Positions 27,414-35,829 of a stretch of DNA of 64,000 nucleotides are shown here, piece after piece. Within the stretch, counting starts at the first letter, position 1; each line of letters starts with the position of its first letter. A program made the translations under genes and the position numbers. Origin of the DNA: Alkalimonas sp. (lineage in GTDB: Bacteria > Pseudomonadota > Gammaproteobacteria > Enterobacterales > Alteromonadaceae); contig NZ_JAFIFQ010000011.1 in the NCBI RefSeq assembly GCF_020831925.1, forward strand, positions 1 to 64,000, given 5' to 3'. A model generated the notes under the pieces. It did no database searches. It worked only from the letters and a program-made list of their open reading frames with translations, and had not been told where the DNA came from.

Positions 27414-27444
27414 ACTATCAGGCACGACGTGCCTGATAGTTTTT
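27414..27444 (+). terminator. Perfect 12-bp stem-loop with T-run ahead of the HExxH lipoprotein
   Basis: ACTATCAGGCAC and GTGCCTGATAGT form a perfect stem with a 3-nt loop followed by TTTTT. It lies 68 nt after the yigZ-fragment stop and only 11 nt before the next ATG. So it either terminates transcription entering from the left or sits in the leader as an attenuator. Confidence 0.85.
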
Positions 27445-27455
27445 AGAGCGAGCCA

Positions 27456-28523
27456 ATGACCACCATAAAGAAAACGCTGCTGTTAAGCCTGATAATGCTC
27501 ACAACCGGTTGTAGCAGTGCCTCGCAACTTGAAAACTGGCTGGCACAGAAACATTCTAATAGGGTGTATCAGAACAATCCGGGTACCATTTCGGCTGCTA
27601 TCGTTATGCGTGAAAGTAACCATTCACCGTATAGCAAAAACGGTTATAACCTGTGGCTAAGAACACTAGCCCATTACCGAGCACAGCCAAATGCGCTGAC
27701 CGGCAGACAATTAACAGCATTGGATTATCTTCCGCTAACAAGCATTCAAACGGACAGCATGCAGTTAACTTTCAGTTACGACAGTCGGTTAAACTGCCCG
27801 GAAGCAGATATCAATTCATGGCAGGAATTTCTTGCAAGCTCTTTTCCTGAACTTTTGTTTCAACAGTTCCAGTTGCCTTATGATGTCAGGGTACGCTTTG
27901 TCTCCAAACAATCGTTTCATTTTATGCATCGGATTGATCCAGTTGTCGCACAACTAAACTTTTACTTTCCGGCCGATTGCCAGGACATCCAGCAAGAAGA
28001 ATGGCGCGCTAGGCAGCTCGCCACCATCATCCATGAAATCACGCATATCGAACAGTTTTGGATTTTTGACAGATACAGCAGGCTCGTCCAGTTTCCCGAG
28101 GTCATTACGAAGTCGCCCCCAGACCCATACCGCCTCTTAGATGAGTACATTGCACATAAAATGGATATTTGTGCGATGCTTATCAGCGTGACGGATAGCT
28201 CCATTCCAGACAAGCCGATAATGCGATTTATTGTTAATCTGCCTACAGATTTCTCAGAAGACTATACACTACAAAATTTAGGGGTACGGGAAGTACTTAG
28301 CACTGATTACGATACTGCAAACTTTTCTGAAGGCGGTGGGCTTTACTCCACTCTCGGAGAGTTGCTGGCGAATGACTGGCTGGCAAAGTACGCCGATGAT
28401 GAGGGCTTTATCTTCCACAGTAGCACGATGGATGATAATTTTATCGGCGCTTGCCAAAGCATTTTAAGCGCGGAGGCTATCATTGAAGCTGGCCAGGAAA
28501 TTAAGCAATTACTGACAAAGTAA
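27456..28523 (+). CDS. Lipoprotein with a zincin-like HExxH motif
   Basis: 355 residues. The lipobox LTTGC (Cys19) marks a lipoprotein. HEITH at residues 193-197, inside IIHEITHIEQFW, has the zincin form, and E230 in LLDEYIAHK could be the third zinc ligand. I do not recognise a named peptidase family. Base composition is visibly richer in A/T than the neighbours. It lies between the two yigZ copies with a stem-loop just upstream, which suggests arrival by horizontal transfer or recombination. A metallopeptidase role is inferred from the motif only. Confidence 0.65.
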   Translation: MTTIKKTLLLSLIMLTTGCSSASQLENWLAQKHSNRVYQNNPGTISAAIVMRESNHSPYSKNGYNLWLRTLAHYRAQPNALTGRQLTALDYLPLTSIQTDSMQLTFSYDSRLNCPEADINSWQEFLASSFPELLFQQFQLPYDVRVRFVSKQSFHFMHRIDPVVAQLNFYFPADCQDIQQEEWRARQLATIIHEITHIEQFWIFDRYSRLVQFPEVITKSPPDPYRLLDEYIAHKMDICAMLISVTDSSIPDKPIMRFIVNLPTDFSEDYTLQNLGVREVLSTDYDTANFSEGGGLYSTLGELLANDWLAKYADDEGFIFHSSTMDDNFIGACQSILSAEAIIEAGQEIKQLLTK

Positions 28524-28604
28524 CCACCGCTCAAACAAGTTCGGCACGATACGCTCTGTTTTTTCCGCTATGATACTCAGCCAACTATCCTAAATGCATT
28601 ATCT

Positions 28605-28840
28605 ATGAGTCACTTTACCATTCTTGCCGCCCCGCTTGAGCACCAGCTGTCGGAAAAAAACAGCGACTTCCTGACCTTTCTGCAGCCGGTGCAAAACCGC
28701 GACGAAGCCATGCATTGGGTAGAACAGTACCGCAACCGTTACCGCTATGCCAGTCATGTCTGCTGGGCCTTTGTGATTGGCAATACCCGCCAACCAGAGG
28801 CACAAGCCTTTAGCGATGATGGTGAGCCCAGCGGCACCGC
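28605..28840 (+). repeat. Direct repeat, right copy (inside intact yigZ)
   Basis: Counterpart of 27100-27335; about 84 percent identical by hand alignment, same orientation, no indels, and part of a continuous yigZ frame. Confidence 0.85.
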
Positions 28841-29216
28841 CGGCCGACCGATGCTGCATGTGCTGACGGAACGAGAACTTGGCAACAGCCTGGCGGTGGT
28901 GGTGCGTTATTTTGGTGGTGTCAAACTCGGTGCCGGTGGCCTGGTGCGAGCCTATTCTGCTGCCGTATCGCAAGCGGCTAGTCTGGCTGAACTGAGTACA
29001 ATAAGCCCGCAGACAGAGCTAAGCATTCAACTCGGTTTTGCCGATGAAAGCAAAGTACGGCAACTGCTTTGTGAGCATCAGGGCGAGCTATTAAACAGCG
29101 ATTACAGCCACCTGGTCACTCTAACCATCCGGCTGCCACAAAACGCTGAAGCAGTATTTTGCCAGCAACTGAGCAATCTAACTGCAGGCAGCGCCGTAAT
29201 TGACGGTCACGACTGA
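28605..29216 (+). CDS. yigZ: IMPACT/YigZ family protein (intact copy)
   Basis: 203 residues, the full family length. The N-terminal IMPACT domain has FSDDGEPSGTAGRPML and VVRYFGGVKLGAGGLVRAYS; the C-terminal half is the ferredoxin-like domain of the YigZ type. The cellular role is not settled; relatives bind nucleotides or act near translation control. Here it is the right-hand copy of a partial duplication, and the region between the copies carries a lipoprotein gene. No close operon partner; the condensin-like operon begins 103 nt downstream. Confidence 0.9.
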   Translation: MSHFTILAAPLEHQLSEKNSDFLTFLQPVQNRDEAMHWVEQYRNRYRYASHVCWAFVIGNTRQPEAQAFSDDGEPSGTAGRPMLHVLTERELGNSLAVVVRYFGGVKLGAGGLVRAYSAAVSQAASLAELSTISPQTELSIQLGFADESKVRQLLCEHQGELLNSDYSHLVTLTIRLPQNAEAVFCQQLSNLTAGSAVIDGHD

Positions 29217-29319
29217 TTTCCTCTTTGGCATTTGCTGCCAATCTGTGGATAATAACCGCCATAACACGACACAAAAATGACACCATGGCAGCAACAGCGT
29301 GCTGCCGACAGGATGCGCT

Positions 29320-32300
29320 ATGTCTCAATTACTTCGTATTGTGCTGATCCACACCCACCTGCCTGGTGTGGTGGAATTGCAGCTGGACCAGCACACCAAT
29401 ATTTGTGGCACCAATGCTTCGGGCAAAACCACCCTGCAGCGGCTGGTGCCGGTGTTTTACGGCGAGCAGCCGAACCGGGTGGTGCCCAAAACACGCAAAA
29501 AGTTTGATGAATTTTACCTGCCCTACTCCAACAGCTATCTGGTGTACGAGTACCGGCGTGAAAATGATGAGATCTGCCAGGTGGTGCTGACCAAGAAAAG
29601 CGATGGCGGTGTCGAGTACCGTTTTGTCGGCGCGCCTTACCAGAGCGATTTCTACCTGCAGCAAAGTGACGAAGGGGTCAAGGCGCTGAGCTACAGCGAC
29701 TGGGCCAGCGCCATGCGGGCCCGGCCCGATGTGCAGGTGTCGGCCAAAATCAGTGCCACTAGCGAGTACCGCAGTATTATTCAGAACGATGCTGCTGCGC
29801 TGCGCGGCAACAATGCCGACAGCGTCAAGTTGCGCCGGCTGGCAGCCAGTTTCAGCCTGGTGGCCAGTGGCCATAAGCTGCGCCATATTGAAAAGCTGGT
29901 CAGCGCCGTTCATGCCAAAGAAGGCAAAATGGACACCTTAAAAGCCATGCTGGCGGCCATTTTTGAAGAAGATGGTGTGACCCTGCCGACCACCAAGGTA
30001 AAAAACACCAAGGCGCGGGACTGGATCCAGCAAATGCGCCAATCGATGCGGCTGGACCGGCTGCAGCAGGATTTCGAGCGGCTGCAGCAACTAGCACTGC
30101 AACTGGATGGTGCCGAAGCCCAGCTGGCGGCTTTGCTGCCCCTGCTCGAACAGGATGAGCAGCAATTAAAGCAACAGCGCGCCGATGCCGAGCAGCAGGT
30201 GCAGAGCCTGCGCCAGCAACTGCAAAGTGCCAAAGAGCTGTATCAGCAGCAACAGCTGGAACACAACAGCCAGCTGGCCAAAGTCGAAGCCGATCTGCAT
30301 GAAACCTCGGCCCGGCTGGATCGCCTGCAGCAGCAGTTTGATGACTTTGACAGCAAAGACATGCCGAAGCTGCAGCGCGATACCGATGCGCTGCCGCTGT
30401 GGCGTGAAACCCTGCAAGAGCTGGCCGAACAGTACCAGTTGATGGTGGAGCAGCACGGCGATATGGAGCGTCAGCTGGAGCAGCGTAAAGCCAAACTGGC
30501 CGAATCCTTTAACCGCTTAAGCGAGCAGCACAGAGCCAAAGCCAAGCAGCTGCAGCAGCAAAAAGATCAGACCCGCGAGCAGCAGGACAACAAACTGGCC
30601 ACACTGGAACAGGCCTTTCAAAGCCGCTTGCACGAGCAACAACAAACCTTCGCCACTCAGCTAAGCGACTGCCACAGTGCCATCGCCGTGCTGCAAAGCC
30701 AGCTCAGCGCCTCGCCGCTGACCGAAGCCGAGCACGACGAGCTGCGCGCCGCCGAACTGCGGCTGGAACAAGCTCAGCAGCAGGCCCAGCAGCAGGCCCG
30801 CCAGCTGCAGCAGTTGCAAAAGCAGCATCAGCAAGCGCAGCAACAACGTGAGCAGGCCGATCAGCAGCTCGAGTCCAGCCGTAAAGCCCAGCACAGCGCC
30901 GAGCAGCAGCTGCACAGCCTTGAGCGCCAGTTAAGCCCAGAGCAAGGCAGTTTGCGCCATTTCCTGCGGCTTCATTACAACGGCTGGGAGCAAAAGCTGG
31001 GCAAGGTGCTGGACGAGCGGCTGCTGGAGCGGCACGATCTTCAGCCGCATCTGCTGGATCTGACCGACAGCCTCTATGGCCTGCAGCTGGATTTAGCAGC
31101 CATCGACACGCCGGATTACGCCCAGGACGAAGCCGCCATTCGTCACCGCCTGCACAGTGCCGGGCAACAGCTGGAGCAAGCCAACACCAACAAAGCCGCC
31201 GCCGAGAAGGCATTAAAAGACAAGTACGAGCAGGCCGAACTGGCCCGGGCCCAGCTGGAGCAGGCCGAATGGCAACTGACCCAGTACGAGCAAAACATCG
31301 ACTACGCCCGCGATGCCCGCAACCGCTTAGACGCTCAGCAGCGCGAGCTGGTGAAACAACGTCAGGCCTCTGTGCGCTCGGAGCTTGGCGCCCGTCAGCA
31401 GCAACTGGAAAAACTGCAGCATCAGCAGCAACAGGACTTGAATGGCCTGAAAGACGACCATAACAGCCAGAAAATGGAACTGAAAGCCGACTGGCAGGCC
31501 GAGCTGCAAGTGTTCGACGAGCAAATGGATGAGCTGGAGCGCCAGCTGGAGCGTAAGCGCGAAGACAACAAAAGCCAGCTGCGCGAGCTGCAGCTGGCCT
31601 TTGCCGAAGAACTGTCGGCCAAAGGCATCGATCCACGCCGTCTGGCGGAGCTGCGGCAAAAGCAGGACCAGCTCAAAGCCGATATTCAGGCCGTCACCGG
31701 GCGTCAGAATGAACTAAGCGCCTGGCAAAGCTTTATGCAACTGGACTGGCAGCAACTGCGCCCGCAACTGCTGGAGCAGGAAACCACGCTGAAACAGCAA
31801 CAGCGCAGCAGCCGTCAGGCGCTGGAGCAATTAAAAGCCGATTACAGCCAGCAGCAAAAGCAGCTGGATGCACAAAAGCAGCAGCATCAGGAGCAGATGC
31901 AACACGCCGAGCAGCGGCTGGCGCAATTAAAGCCGTGTTTAAGCAAGCTGGCCGAGCTGCACCTGAGCACCGTGAAGCCAGCCAGTCTGGCGGCCTGCGC
32001 CGATGTGATCGAGCGACTGTCCCGCACCAACGAAGCCCTGGAGCAGCGCAGCAAGCTCGATAGCGCACTGAAGCAGGCGATGGAGCAGTTTGAAAGCATG
32101 CTGAGTAAAGATGCCGGTCCTGAGTTTCTCGATCGGCTGGAGCATGAAAAACGCAAACTGCCCGACTACGCCGGCAAGCGCGAGCAGTTGCCCATCCTGT
32201 CCGATTTGCTGCGCATTTTAAAAGATGCCCAGCAACAGCTGCTGGAAATGGGCGAGAACATTGGCGGCGATCTGAAAAAGTTTTTCACCGTCTTTAGCGA

Positions 32301-32985
32301 CATCAACCGCCGTATTGCCCTGCAAAGCCGCCGCTTAAGCGAAGCCGTAGCCGACGATTTGGTGCTGGAAGGCATCAGCCGCTCGGAAGTACGCATTCTA
32401 TCCACCATCGACGAGCTGGGTTTCTGGCAGCCGCTGAAGCACTTCGCCAAGCTGTACGATGACTGGGGAGCTTCCGGCAAAGCCCTGCCCTCAGAGCAGT
32501 ACTTAAACGCCCTGGCCGATGTGGTCGAGCTGCTGCGCGCCGACGAGCAATACAGCATCGAATCGCTGCTGCGGCTGGAGCTGCATTTAAGCGAAGGCGG
32601 CTCCGAGCTGGTGATTAAAAACGACCGCCAGCTGCTGGAGTCGTCCAGCCATGGCATGGCGTACCTTATTCTGTGCAAATACCTACTGGCCTTTACCCGC
32701 TTGCTACGCGGCGATGCCAAGGTCAGCATTCATTGGCCGATTGATGAAATCGGCACCCTGGCGTACCACAACGTGGAAAAACTGTTCCAGGCTTGCAGCA
32801 GCAACAACATCGTGATTGTTGGCGCCTTCCCGAACCCGGAATCCGATGTGCTGATGCTGTTCCAGCACCGCTATCTGATTGAGCCAAGCCAGCAGGATCC
32901 GAGCAAACGTCAGCTTAAACGCATTCAACCCAAAGTCAGCCGCCTTGCTGAGCGACTGGCGCAGAAACAGCAGGAGGCCAGCTGA
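29320..32985 (+). CDS. mksB: SMC-like ATPase of an MksBEFG/Wadjet-type complex
   Basis: 1221 residues from ATG 29320 (ACAGGA ribosome site); the ORF-track start 21 bases earlier has no such site. Walker A GTNASGKTT is at 30-38. Long Gln/Glu/Leu coiled coils follow, with a globular hinge near 545-615 (HYNGWEQKLGKVLDERLL). The C-terminal head has a signature-like SSHGMAYLI near 1108 and Walker B PIDEIG near 1140. This N-head, coil, hinge, coil, C-head plan is that of MukB/MksB/JetC. First gene of a four-gene operon with one-base overlaps. It probably loops or extrudes DNA with its partners. The sequence is clearly diverged from textbook MukB, so exact family assignment needs a profile search. 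Confidence 0.78.
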   Translation: MSQLLRIVLIHTHLPGVVELQLDQHTNICGTNASGKTTLQRLVPVFYGEQPNRVVPKTRKKFDEFYLPYSNSYLVYEYRRENDEICQVVLTKKSDGGVEYRFVGAPYQSDFYLQQSDEGVKALSYSDWASAMRARPDVQVSAKISATSEYRSIIQNDAAALRGNNADSVKLRRLAASFSLVASGHKLRHIEKLVSAVHAKEGKMDTLKAMLAAIFEEDGVTLPTTKVKNTKARDWIQQMRQSMRLDRLQQDFERLQQLALQLDGAEAQLAALLPLLEQDEQQLKQQRADAEQQVQSLRQQLQSAKELYQQQQLEHNSQLAKVEADLHETSARLDRLQQQFDDFDSKDMPKLQRDTDALPLWRETLQELAEQYQLMVEQHGDMERQLEQRKAKLAESFNRLSEQHRAKAKQLQQQKDQTREQQDNKLATLEQAFQSRLHEQQQTFATQLSDCHSAIAVLQSQLSASPLTEAEHDELRAAELRLEQAQQQAQQQARQLQQLQKQHQQAQQQREQADQQLESSRKAQHSAEQQLHSLERQLSPEQGSLRHFLRLHYNGWEQKLGKVLDERLLERHDLQPHLLDLTDSLYGLQLDLAAIDTPDYAQDEAAIRHRLHSAGQQLEQANTNKAAAEKALKDKYEQAELARAQLEQAEWQLTQYEQNIDYARDARNRLDAQQRELVKQRQASVRSELGARQQQLEKLQHQQQQDLNGLKDDHNSQKMELKADWQAELQVFDEQMDELERQLERKREDNKSQLRELQLAFAEELSAKGIDPRRLAELRQKQDQLKADIQAVTGRQNELSAWQSFMQLDWQQLRPQLLEQETTLKQQQRSSRQALEQLKADYSQQQKQLDAQKQQHQEQMQHAEQRLAQLKPCLSKLAELHLSTVKPASLAACADVIERLSRTNEALEQRSKLDSALKQAMEQFESMLSKDAGPEFLDRLEHEKRKLPDYAGKREQLPILSDLLRILKDAQQQLLEMGENIGGDLKKFFTVFSDINRRIALQSRRLSEAVADDLVLEGISRSEVRILSTIDELGFWQPLKHFAKLYDDWGASGKALPSEQYLNALADVVELLRADEQYSIESLLRLELHLSEGGSELVIKNDRQLLESSSHGMAYLILCKYLLAFTRLLRGDAKVSIHWPIDEIGTLAYHNVEKLFQACSSNNIVIVGAFPNPESDVLMLFQHRYLIEPSQQDPSKRQLKRIQPKVSRLAERLAQKQQEAS

Positions 32986-33605
32986 TGCTGCAACACGGCC
33001 CTTTACTGGAACGGCTGCTGGCCGGTGACTTTATCTGTCAAATCAGCGACGAAGATGCCTTTCGCCACCTCGGCAATGAGCAAACCCAGCAGGACATCAA
33101 CCACTACCTGCGGCCACTGAACCGCCGGTTGGTTAGCAACGACGATGGCTCGGTGTTTTACCTGGGTTACCATGAGCTGACCAAAGAAGCCCGCGAGCAT
33201 TTAAGCAGCCAGTTTGCGCTCACCGTGCAATCCTTGCTGCCGCTGTTGGAGTGGCTGCAACTGGTGCAGGAAACCCTGGGCCGCGACAGCGCCCTGACCG
33301 CCGGTGATACCATCAAGCTGCAGGAGTTTGTGCTGCGCACCGAAGACAACCAAAGCCTGCGCCAGCGTCTGAACGCCCTTGCCAGCGACCGCTTTTTTAA
33401 CAGCCAGAGCGAGCAGCTGGACAGCCAGGTCAAACTGATTTTCCGCCGCTTAAAAGAGCACGGCTATCTGTTGCAACCGCACAGCGAACGCCAGTACTAC
33501 ATTGTCACCGGCAAAATTGACCATCTGCTGGATGTGATCCGCTTTATCCGCGATGAAGAGCAGCTGCCGGTGGACGATACCCCCAGCCAGGAGGCGCTGC
33601 TCTGA
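32985..33605 (+). CDS. mksE: MukE/MksE-like accessory subunit (JetB position)
   Basis: 206 residues; the start overlaps the upstream stop as TGATG. Predicted largely helical, with an N-terminal block (LLERLLAGDFICQISDEDAFRHL), a winged-helix-like centre and a basic end (SQVKLIFRRLKEHGYLLQPHSERQYYIVTGKID) of the kind seen in MukE/JetB wing domains. Identification rests on size, fold impression and its place between an SMC ATPase and a kleisin-like gene. It lacks the recognisable LLKGVLYR-type start of common JetB proteins, so it belongs to a divergent branch. Confidence 0.62.
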   Translation: MLQHGPLLERLLAGDFICQISDEDAFRHLGNEQTQQDINHYLRPLNRRLVSNDDGSVFYLGYHELTKEAREHLSSQFALTVQSLLPLLEWLQLVQETLGRDSALTAGDTIKLQEFVLRTEDNQSLRQRLNALASDRFFNSQSEQLDSQVKLIFRRLKEHGYLLQPHSERQYYIVTGKIDHLLDVIRFIRDEEQLPVDDTPSQEALL

Positions 33606-34846
33606 TGGCCCCGCTCGACTCACAGCTGACGTCCAATTTATTCAGCATCGGTGCCGAGCGTCTGGCCTTGCTTGGCAAGCACCACAAAGCCCTGATGCAG
33701 GGCTATCTGGATGGTCAGGTCGATGAAACGGCCTTTAGCGAAGGGGCGCTGAAAAAACTGATCGCCGCCCGGATTTTATGGCGACCAGACGAGCAACAGC
33801 CTTTGGCACTGCGGCCTTTGGTCAGTGAACTGATTGCCAGTATGGTGGCCGATGAAAACCGCCGCCAAATCAACGCCGATGTCGCCGAAAAGCTGGAACA
33901 AATCCGCAACCGGGTGCAGGCCTACCGCGATGCGCAGTACAAAGGCGATTACAGCGTGGCCGAGCTGCAGCTGCAGCGCCTGACCGAGCATGTGCACGAC
34001 TTAAGCGGCCAGTTTGAAGAGGCCATTGACAGCCTCTGGCACCGGCTGAACAGCGACTTTGGTTTTGTCAGTAGCCTGGATGATAAAATCCGCGAAAACG
34101 AACGGGCACAAAAGCAACTACGCCGTTTGCTGGATGGCCTGGATTTGCTCGATTTCAACGAACTGATTGAGCTGTCCGAAGGCAATAACCACCTGCGTAA
34201 ACTGCTGGTTAGTCAGCTGCAAAACCAGCTGAGCTCGCACCACAGCAGCTTGCTGGAAGTGCAAAAACGGCTGGTGCAGCTGCTGGCCAAGTTCCGTCAG
34301 CAGCAGGCCCGCTCGATGCTGATTGCCAATATGGCGGCCTTTTTGCGCCAGCATCCAAAATACCAGCCGGCCGATTACCCCAACCGCTCCGAGCTACCGT
34401 CGTTGTTCAATCAGGCGGCGGCCATCCGGCCACAAGCCGCCATCGCCCTGGATAAAGCCAGCGAGCGGGCGGTACTGGCCGAACTGGTGCGTGCCCTGCC
34501 ACGGCCAGGCAGCATCGAACTGCCCGAGCAGCACAGCGCCAGCTTTGCTGAGCTACTGGCCGATGAAGAAATCACCGCCCGCCAGCAGGCGCTGAAAACC
34601 GATGTGGAAAACTTCTACCTGAGGGTGATCGATCAGGGCGGCAAACTGAGTGCGCTGGATTATTTGGCCCAACAGCAACTGAGTTGGGACAGCGAGATCT
34701 GGCTGTATCAGATCCTGGCTGAATACCAGGCGCTGCCGTTGGAGGAAAAGCAGATGTTTGCCATTCGCCGCGAAGAAGCCCCGGCCAGCTCGGTTAACCA
34801 GCTGCTGCTGATCCGCGATATTCAGCTGACCCTGCGGGCGGCATAA
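33605..34846 (+). CDS. mksF: MukF/MksF-like kleisin subunit (JetA position)
   Basis: 413 residues, starting in a TGATG overlap with mksE. The N-terminal part looks like a winged helix (ALLGKHHKALMQGYLDG... LKKLIAARILWRP). A long helical middle follows (about 110-270, with EEAIDSLWHRLNSDFGF and a basic LRRLLDGLDLLDF segment), then a C-terminal winged-helix-like part ending in a helix. This is the layout of a kleisin that bridges the two SMC heads. Assignment is from architecture and operon position rather than clear sequence signatures. Confidence 0.6.
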   Translation: MAPLDSQLTSNLFSIGAERLALLGKHHKALMQGYLDGQVDETAFSEGALKKLIAARILWRPDEQQPLALRPLVSELIASMVADENRRQINADVAEKLEQIRNRVQAYRDAQYKGDYSVAELQLQRLTEHVHDLSGQFEEAIDSLWHRLNSDFGFVSSLDDKIRENERAQKQLRRLLDGLDLLDFNELIELSEGNNHLRKLLVSQLQNQLSSHHSSLLEVQKRLVQLLAKFRQQQARSMLIANMAAFLRQHPKYQPADYPNRSELPSLFNQAAAIRPQAAIALDKASERAVLAELVRALPRPGSIELPEQHSASFAELLADEEITARQQALKTDVENFYLRVIDQGGKLSALDYLAQQQLSWDSEIWLYQILAEYQALPLEEKQMFAIRREEAPASSVNQLLLIRDIQLTLRAA

Positions 34847-35712
34847 TGCTGCCGGTATTAAGCCCGGCAGCCTGCCGCTTTTTGCGTCAACTATCGCCTA
34901 AGGTGCTTGCCGCAGGCCGGCTGAAAAAATCAACCCGGCAAAAGTCTGTGCAGGAAGTCCTTTGCTGGTGTCTGGCGCATCAGCTGGAGCAGGTGCCCGG
35001 CAACTGTCTGCAGCGGCCGGATTTTTACTTCGAGCCAGCCCTGCTACAGCAAATTGCTGCGGTGCAACAGGCATTGGGGCACCCCGATTATCGGCTGGAT
35101 TTCTCGAACCAGAGCCGGCCGGATGCGGCCTTGCAAAGCCAGATTGAGCAAAAAAGTATTGGCATCAAACCACGGCAAGCAAGGATCTTACTGCGACTGC
35201 CTCAGCCCCAAAGGCTGGCTGGTATTGCCGTACAAGAACTTGATCTGGACTGGCAGCAGCTGTCGTTGCCCGACTATGAAGCCCTGCTGGTGGTGGAAAA
35301 CCTGGATTGCTTTTATCAGCTGGAGCGCTTTGCGATCGAGCTGCCTTACCAGCACATCCTGATCGTCTATCGCGGTGACCGCCACTACAGCAGCGGCTGC
35401 AAAGCACTTAAAGCCGCCTGGTTAAGTTTGCAAAAACCAACCATCTATTTTGGCGACTTTGATGGCAAAGGTGTCAGCATCGCCTTGCACGAAGGCTATC
35501 AGGCCATGCTGTTGCCAGCTTTTGCCGAGCTGCAACAACAGGTCAGTGCAGCCATGCTGCCCGATAAACAGCTAAAATTCCTGCCCGCGACCGAACAACA
35601 CCCGACCAGCCCAGCTTTTCAACCTTACCAACAATTGCTTTGCCAGCAACTCAAGGGACTGCGGCAGCAACAGATGCAGGGGATGGCGCTAGCGCCTGTC
35701 TTGTTGAGCTAA
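34846..35712 (+). CDS. mksG: Toprim-type nuclease subunit (MksG/JetD-like)
   Basis: 288 residues, starting in a TAATG overlap with mksF. The C-terminal half is a Toprim fold: Glu151 in LLVVENLDCF and the DxD pair D204/D206 in YFGDFDGKG, the metal-binding set of topoisomerase VI-type and JetD nucleases. JetD cuts plasmid DNA in Wadjet systems. The N-terminal region is short, with basic patches (LKKSTRQKSVQEV). Its presence as last gene of the operon argues for plasmid defence over a purely structural condensin. Confidence 0.68.
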   Translation: MLPVLSPAACRFLRQLSPKVLAAGRLKKSTRQKSVQEVLCWCLAHQLEQVPGNCLQRPDFYFEPALLQQIAAVQQALGHPDYRLDFSNQSRPDAALQSQIEQKSIGIKPRQARILLRLPQPQRLAGIAVQELDLDWQQLSLPDYEALLVVENLDCFYQLERFAIELPYQHILIVYRGDRHYSSGCKALKAAWLSLQKPTIYFGDFDGKGVSIALHEGYQAMLLPAFAELQQQVSAAMLPDKQLKFLPATEQHPTSPAFQPYQQLLCQQLKGLRQQQMQGMALAPVLLS

Positions 35713-35753
35713 ACTTCCTTCAATCAGCTGCATGCTTGCCAGCAAGCGGCATC

Positions 35754-35782
35754 TTGACAACCAGTTCGTTTCTACCTAGTAT
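35754..35782 (+). promoter_or_regulatory. Orphan sigma-70-like promoter facing into the Abi gene
   Basis: TTGACA (perfect -35), a 17-nt spacer and TAGTAT; a TATAAT lies 3 bases further on. It reads toward the 3' end of the convergent Abi_2 gene and has no sense gene downstream. TTGACAA and TTGTCAA form an inverted repeat around it (35754-35791). It could drive an antisense RNA. Confidence 0.45.
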
Positions 35783-35829
35783 AATTGTCAATATGCCCGG
35801 CGCCTCTGCATCACTGCACGCGTCGGTTC

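Noticed and set aside
27414-27444. Insertion-sequence end or attachment site
   Set aside because: The 12-bp stem with a T-run is better explained as a terminator; no matching copy or target duplication is seen on the other side.
30704-31636. 310-codon minus-strand ORF inside mksB
   Set aside because: Arg/Ala/Pro-rich antisense reading of the Gln-rich coiled coil; composition artefact.
29320-32985. SbcC/RecN/Rad50-type repair ATPase
   Set aside because: The linked small subunits and Toprim protein, and the MukB-like hinge, fit MksB/JetC better; no SbcD-type nuclease and no CxxC zinc hook is present.
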